This document shows, in pieces, positions 60,111 through 64,000 of a DNA stretch of 64,000 bases. The position numbers were made by a program, and so were the translations under genes. Numbering within the stretch: the stretch's first letter is position 1; every line of letters begins with the position of its first letter. The notes under the pieces were generated by a model that was not told where the DNA came from, searched no databases, and worked only from the letters and a program-made list of their open reading frames with translations. Origin of the DNA: Mixta sp. Marseille-Q2659 (lineage in GTDB: Bacteria > Pseudomonadota > Gammaproteobacteria > Enterobacterales > Enterobacteriaceae); the NCBI RefSeq assembly GCF_940807255.1, contig NZ_CALNWY010000010.1:62001-126000 (forward strand). Direction: 5' to 3'.

Positions 60111-61108
60111 TGAACTGGTATCCGTGGCTTAATCCCGTTTATCGCCAGATCATTGCACAGCATCAGGCTGAGCGGGCGCACCACGCCTTACTGATACAGG
60201 CATTGCCGGGCATGGGCGACGAGACGTTAATCTGGGCCGTAAGTCGTTGGCTGCTATGCCAGCGCCGTGACGGGTTAAAAAGCTGCGGCCACTGTCACGG
60301 CTGTCAGCTGATGATGGCCGGAACGCATCCTGACTGGCACCGGCTGGCGGCGGAAAAAAATAAAAGCGCGCTGGGTATTGATGCGGTGCGCGATGTGAAT
60401 GAAAAACTGTTTCACCATGCTCAGCAGGGCGGAGCGAAAGTGGTCTGGCTGCCCGATGCGGAAGAGCTGACGGAAGCGGCCGCTAACGCGCTGTTAAAAA
60501 CGCTGGAAGAACCGCCGAAAAACAGCTGGTTTTTTCTCGGCAGCGTCGAACCGTCACGGCTGCTGCCGACGCTGCGCAGCCGCTGCCTGCGGCTGCATCT
60601 GGCACCGCCGGATGAGCAACAAAGCCTGCACTGGCTGCAAAAACAGCACGCTGGCTCCCATGAGTCTTTATTGACCGCGCTGCGTCTGAGCAGCGGTGCG
60701 CCTGCCGCCGTCCAGGCATTGCTTGATAAGGCGCGCTGGGAACAGCGCCATGCGCTGTGTGAAACGCTGGCGCAAGCGCTGGACGGCGATGTGCTGATGC
60801 TGTTGCCCCAGCTGAATCACGATAATGTCGCCGAGCGCATTGCCTGGCTGATGACACTGCTGACGGATGCGCTGAAATGGCAGCAAAGCGGCGATCGCTT
60901 TATTACCAATGTCGATCGGCCACAGCTTATTGCGCAGCTGGCACAGCGTTTGCCCGCTGCCGCGCTGGATAAAAGTCTGCGTCAGTGGCTACTCTGCCGT
61001 GAGCGCCTTCTGCATATTGTAGCGGTCAATCGCGAGCTGTTGCTGACCGAACAGTTGCTGAACTGGGAAACTTTGCTCAGGCCTGCGGCGACGTCGCTGG
61101 CTCATTAA
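60110..61108 (+). CDS. holB: DNA polymerase III delta' subunit
   Basis: A 332-residue clamp-loader subunit. AAA+ fold without a working P-loop, a zinc module with Cys in CQRRDGLKSCGHCHGC near 50-65, and LLKTLEEPPKNSWFFLGS near 130 with the arginine-finger SRC motif (LRSRC near 157). It begins at the tmk stop. Confidence 0.95.
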   Translation: MNWYPWLNPVYRQIIAQHQAERAHHALLIQALPGMGDETLIWAVSRWLLCQRRDGLKSCGHCHGCQLMMAGTHPDWHRLAAEKNKSALGIDAVRDVNEKLFHHAQQGGAKVVWLPDAEELTEAAANALLKTLEEPPKNSWFFLGSVEPSRLLPTLRSRCLRLHLAPPDEQQSLHWLQKQHAGSHESLLTALRLSSGAPAAVQALLDKARWEQRHALCETLAQALDGDVLMLLPQLNHDNVAERIAWLMTLLTDALKWQQSGDRFITNVDRPQLIAQLAQRLPAAALDKSLRQWLLCRERLLHIVAVNRELLLTEQLLNWETLLRPAATSLAH

Positions 61109-61123
61109 TCAAAGAGAGTTGTT

Positions 61124-61924
61124 ATGTTTTTAGTTGATTCCCACTGCCATCTTGATGGCCTGAATTATGAAACGCTGCATAAAGACGTGGATGATGTGCT
61201 GGCAAAAGCCGCCGCACGCGACGTGAAATTTATGCTGGCGGTGGCCACTACGCTGCCCGGGTTTAAAGCCATGGCGCAGCTGCTGGGCGATCGGCCCAAT
61301 ATCGCCTGGTCATGCGGCGTGCATCCGTTAAATCAGGAAGAGGAGTGGGATTTTGCGGAGCTGCATCAGCTGGCCGCCGATCCGCGCGTTATTGCGCTCG
61401 GCGAAACCGGGCTCGATTATTACTATCAGCAGGAAACCAAAGCGCGTCAGCAAGCCTCCTTTCGCGAGCATATTCGCGTCGGACGTAAGCTGAACAAGCC
61501 GGTTATTGTCCATACGCGCGATGCGCGAGAAGACACGTTGGCAATCCTGCGCGAAGAGCAGGTTGAAGGCTGTGGCGGCGTACTGCACTGTTTTACCGAA
61601 GATCGTGAAACGGCGGCAAAGCTGCTGGATATGGGCTTTTATATCTCATTTTCCGGCATCGTGACCTTCCGTAATGCCGAAGCGCTGCGCGATGCTGCCC
61701 GTTATGTACCGCTGGATCGTATGCTGGTGGAGACCGACTCGCCTTATCTGGCGCCGGTTCCCCATCGCGGCAAAGAAAACCAGCCAGCCTTCACCCGCGA
61801 TGTCGCGGAGTATATGGCGGTGCTGAAAGGCGTGGATTTGGAAACGCTGGCGGAAACCACCACGCAAAACTTCTCCAGACTTTTCCACGTGCCCGCATCA
61901 AGGCTTACCGATACGCCTGCCTGA
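61124..61924 (+). CDS. ycfH: TatD-family metal-dependent hydrolase YcfH
   Basis: A 266-residue TIM-barrel DNase-like hydrolase. Metal ligands in DSHCHLD at 5-11, GETGLDYYY near 91, VHTRDA near 128, LHCF near 153 and [17 protein letters not shown] near 204. E. coli YcfH is of uncertain substrate. Follows holB by 15 bp. Confidence 0.94.
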   Translation: MFLVDSHCHLDGLNYETLHKDVDDVLAKAAARDVKFMLAVATTLPGFKAMAQLLGDRPNIAWSCGVHPLNQEEEWDFAELHQLAADPRVIALGETGLDYYYQQETKARQQASFREHIRVGRKLNKPVIVHTRDAREDTLAILREEQVEGCGGVLHCFTEDRETAAKLLDMGFYISFSGIVTFRNAEALRDAARYVPLDRMLVETDSPYLAPVPHRGKENQPAFTRDVAEYMAVLKGVDLETLAETTTQNFSRLFHVPASRLTDTPA

Positions 61925-61956
61925 CTTCTTTTATAGCTCGTAATTAATCGCCAAAA

Positions 61957-62000
61957 ATCGTAAAGTGCAGCGCAAAAATCGCGGCCTTTACGGTTTTTTC
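61957..62000 (+). terminator. Terminator after ycfH
   Basis: CGTAAAG (61959-61965) pairs with CTTTACG (61986-61992), followed by GTTTTTT. Confidence 0.75.
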
Positions 62001-62061
62001 TGTGCAAAAGATGGCAAAACAATAAAAAATATCCTAAAGGTTAGCCGCCTGATGGGCGAAA

Positions 62062-62077
62062 CGTGACAGGTATCAAA
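62062..62077 (+). promoter_or_regulatory. CRP site of ptsG
   Basis: CGTGA-CAGGTA-TCAAA resembles the CRP site of E. coli ptsG (CGTGATAGCCGTCAAA) with the same flanks (AA..., ...CAAA). Confidence 0.7.
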
Positions 62078-62090
62078 CAAAATCGGACAG

Positions 62091-62115
62091 ATTTATTTTA
62101 CTCTTCGTAATAAAT
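62091..62115 (+). promoter_or_regulatory. Mlc operator of ptsG
   Basis: ATTTATT-TTACTCTTCG-TAATAAAT is an AT-rich inverted repeat like the Mlc sites of E. coli pts genes, located over the expected promoter downstream of the CRP site. Confidence 0.65.
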
Positions 62116-62192
62116 CCAGAGAGCCTTAACAAGCTCCAATGGCAGAAGATCCTCCCTCTTTTGCCACGCGTACCACGCGATTAAAAGCACTC

Positions 62193-62203
62193 ATACTCAG
62201 GAG
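62193..62203 (+). promoter_or_regulatory. SgrS-pairing region and ribosome site of ptsG
   Basis: ATACTCAG (62193-62200) is the stretch that pairs with the small RNA SgrS in E. coli, overlapping the AGGAG ribosome site (62199-62203). Its preservation implies sugar-phosphate-stress silencing of ptsG. Confidence 0.7.
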
Positions 62204-62212
62204 TTCCACAAT

Positions 62213-63646
62213 ATGTTTAAGAACGCATTTGCAAACCTGCAAAAGGTCGGTAAATCGCTCATGCTACCGGTGTCGGTTCTGCCGATTGCCGGTATTTTAT
62301 TGGGCGTCGGCTCGGCAAACTTTACCTGGCTGCCTGCTGTTGTTTCACATGTCATGGCGGAAGCGGGCGGATCGGTGTTCGCCAACATGCCGCTGATCTT
62401 CGCTATTGGCGTAGCATTAGGCTTTACCAATAACGACGGCGTTTCGGCGCTGGCAGCGGTTGTTGCTTACGGCATCATGGTGAAAACCATGGCGGTGGTT
62501 GCACCGCTGGTTCTGCACTTGCCGGCAGAAGAGATCGCCAGCAAACACCTGGCGGATACCGGGGTACTGGGCGGCATCATTGCCGGTTCTATCGCCGCCT
62601 ATATGTTTAATCGCTTCTACCGCATCAAGCTGCCTGAATACCTGGGCTTCTTTGCCGGTAAACGCTTTGTACCGATTATTTCCGGTATGGCGGCGATTAT
62701 TCTGGGCGTGATTCTCTCCTTTATCTGGCCGCCGATTGGTAGCGCGATTCAGGACTTCTCCCAGTGGGCAGCCTATCAGAACCCGGTTGTGGCCTTTGGT
62801 ATCTACGGCGTAATCGAGCGTTCGCTGGTGCCGTTCGGTCTGCACCATATCTGGAACGTACCTTTCCAGATGCAGATTGGCGAATTCACCAACGCAGCGG
62901 GCCAGGTCTTCCACGGCGACATTCCGCGCTATATGGCGGGTGACCCGACCGCAGGTAAACTGTCTGGTGGCTTCCTGTTCAAAATGTATGGTCTGCCGGC
63001 AGCAGCTATCGCCATCTGGCACTCTGCGAAACCAGAGAACCGTGCGAAAGTGGGCGGCATCATGATCTCCGCGGCGCTGACTTCGTTCCTGACCGGCATC
63101 ACCGAGCCGATCGAGTTCTCTTTCATGTTCGTGGCGCCGATTCTGTATGCAATTCACGCCATTCTGGCAGGTCTGGCCTTCCCGATCTGTATCCTGCTCG
63201 GCATGCGTGACGGTACCAGCTTCTCACACGGTCTGATCGACTTTATCGTACTGAGCGGCAACAGCAGCAAAATCTGGCTGTTCCCGATTGTAGGTATCGT
63301 TTATGGCCTGGTTTATTACACCATCTTCCGCGTACTGATTGCGAAGCTGGATCTGAAAACCCCTGGCCGTGAAGAAACCACGAATGAGCAGTCTACCGGT
63401 ACAGCCAACGAAATGGCGGCCAACCTGGTTACCGCGTTTGGCGGCAAAGAAAACATCACCAACCTGGATGCTTGTATTACCCGTCTGCGTGTTAGCGTGG
63501 CCGACGTATCTAAAGTGGATCAGGCTGGTCTGAAAAAATTGGGCGCTGCTGGTGTGGTAGTGGCAGGCTCCGGCGTACAGGCTATCTTCGGCACCAAGTC
63601 CGATAACCTGAAAACCGAAATGGATGACTATATTCGCAACAGCTAA
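62213..63646 (+). CDS. ptsG: PTS glucose transporter subunit IIBC
   Basis: A 477-residue glucose permease that imports and phosphorylates glucose. The IIC domain (about ten membrane segments, residues 10-385) includes [29 protein letters not shown] and [10 protein letters not shown]; a linker rich in Thr/Glu precedes the IIB domain with the phosphorylated Cys in [13 protein letters not shown] near 421. It gets phosphate from EIIA-Glc. Length equals E. coli PtsG. Confidence 0.97.
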   Translation: MFKNAFANLQKVGKSLMLPVSVLPIAGILLGVGSANFTWLPAVVSHVMAEAGGSVFANMPLIFAIGVALGFTNNDGVSALAAVVAYGIMVKTMAVVAPLVLHLPAEEIASKHLADTGVLGGIIAGSIAAYMFNRFYRIKLPEYLGFFAGKRFVPIISGMAAIILGVILSFIWPPIGSAIQDFSQWAAYQNPVVAFGIYGVIERSLVPFGLHHIWNVPFQMQIGEFTNAAGQVFHGDIPRYMAGDPTAGKLSGGFLFKMYGLPAAAIAIWHSAKPENRAKVGGIMISAALTSFLTGITEPIEFSFMFVAPILYAIHAILAGLAFPICILLGMRDGTSFSHGLIDFIVLSGNSSKIWLFPIVGIVYGLVYYTIFRVLIAKLDLKTPGREETTNEQSTGTANEMAANLVTAFGGKENITNLDACITRLRVSVADVSKVDQAGLKKLGAAGVVVAGSGVQAIFGTKSDNLKTEMDDYIRNS

Positions 63647-63661
63647 TCGCTGCAGCGAAAC

Positions 63662-63690
63662 AAAAAGGCGAGCTTCGGCTCGCCTTTTTT
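63662..63690 (+). terminator. Terminator after ptsG
   Basis: GGCGAGC-TTCG-GCTCGCC flanked by A and six T. Confidence 0.92.
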
Positions 63691-63787
63691 ACGTTTATGG
63701 CTGCTCACTTTAGCGCGGCATAGCGGGCTGCGGTGTCTGACAGCGGCCCCGCAAACAGGGCCGTTTTGCGGAACATAACCTGACGGC

Positions 63788-64000
63788 TCAAAGGTAAACG
63801 CGCAGATACTCTGTCAGACAGAGCAGCGCCATGGCCTGGCCATAAGGCATAGACGTAAGCGGTATCTGGCGATAGTAGTCCAGATCGCTGCCCATCGCCG
63901 TACCGAAGGAAACCTGCGTCAACTCGCCATCGCTGTTGATATGCTGCACAACGCCTTTTACCGCCCGCTCAGCCATCGGCAGATAGTCACGCGAAAGATA
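63788..64000 (-). CDS. Partial CDS, GH105-type (unsaturated rhamnogalacturonyl hydrolase-like), C-terminal part
   Basis: The frame on the minus strand is open to the window edge; only the last 70 residues are seen. The end SFGTAMGSDLDYYRQIPLTSMPYGQAMALL...EYLRVYL resembles the C-terminus of GH105/GH88 hydrolases that cleave unsaturated uronyl residues from pectin fragments after lyase action. In E. coli this position (after ptsG) is held by fhuE, so this is an accessory gene, consistent with plant association. The rest lies outside. Confidence 0.65.
   Translation of the reverse strand, partial: YLSRDYLPMAERAVKGVVQHINSDGELTQVSFGTAMGSDLDYYRQIPLTSMPYGQAMALLCLTEYLRVYL

Noticed and set aside
62417-63157. 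246-residue frame antisense to ptsG
   Set aside because: Shadow of conserved membrane-protein codons; His/Arg/Asn-rich product.

Overview
The window is a stretch of enterobacterial chromosome. Gene order follows the Escherichia coli K-12 segment from ymdB/clsC through opgCGH, lpxL, pyrC, murJ, the flg cluster, rne/rluC and the fab cluster to ptsG. Sequence divergence and the accessory genes point to an Erwiniaceae-like organism (Pantoea, Mixta or Erwinia type); this is inferred from protein resemblance and synteny, not from a marker gene. No tRNA, rRNA, insertion sequence, prophage or CRISPR array was seen.

Left end (about 1-7.4 kb), accessory. It holds a YmgB/AriR-family small regulator, a strongly structured promoter-hairpin-terminator unit that looks like an unannotated small RNA, a MarR-type regulator with a three-component efflux operon (14-TM MFS pump, HlyD/EmrA-like adaptor, NodT-type outer-membrane lipoprotein), two tiny membrane proteins, and a clan GH-A glycoside-hydrolase-like protein whose presumed acid/base Glu is Gln.

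7.5-33 kb, conserved backbone with edits. ymdB-clsC, opgC, opgGH (osmoregulated periplasmic glucans), yceK, msyB, lpxL, trhO, yceI-yceJ, solA, bssS, dinI (with LexA box), pyrC (with PurR-like box), yceB, grxB, mdtH, rimJ, mviM and murJ. Relative to E. coli, mdtG and yceH are missing; an old-yellow-enzyme gene, a ProP-like transporter with a CRP-like site and a 91-residue unknown gene are present. murJ, which is essential in E. coli, is broken by two one-base losses about 55 nt apart.

33-45 kb, flagellar cluster: flgN, flgM, flgA to the left, then flgBCDEFGHIJ and flgKL to the right. The control signals are clear: a near-perfect FlhD4C2 box between flgA and flgB, and sigma-28 promoters before flgM and before flgK. 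A degenerate repeat cluster lies between flgL and rne.

45-64 kb: rne (with a one-base frameshift near its 3' end and a structured 5' leader) diverges from rluC; then yceF, and yceD-rpmF-plsX-fabHDG-acpP-fabF-pabC-mltG-tmk-holB-ycfH, linking ribosomal protein L32, membrane lipid synthesis, folate, peptidoglycan and DNA replication genes. ptsG follows with CRP, Mlc and SgrS-pairing signals as in E. coli. The right edge cuts the 3' part of a GH105-type gene. Three one-base indels in murJ and rne suggest residual sequencing error, which should be settled before any biological reading of those genes. Apart from the small-RNA candidate, the repeat clusters and the unfamiliar small genes, nothing here looks like a wholly new system.
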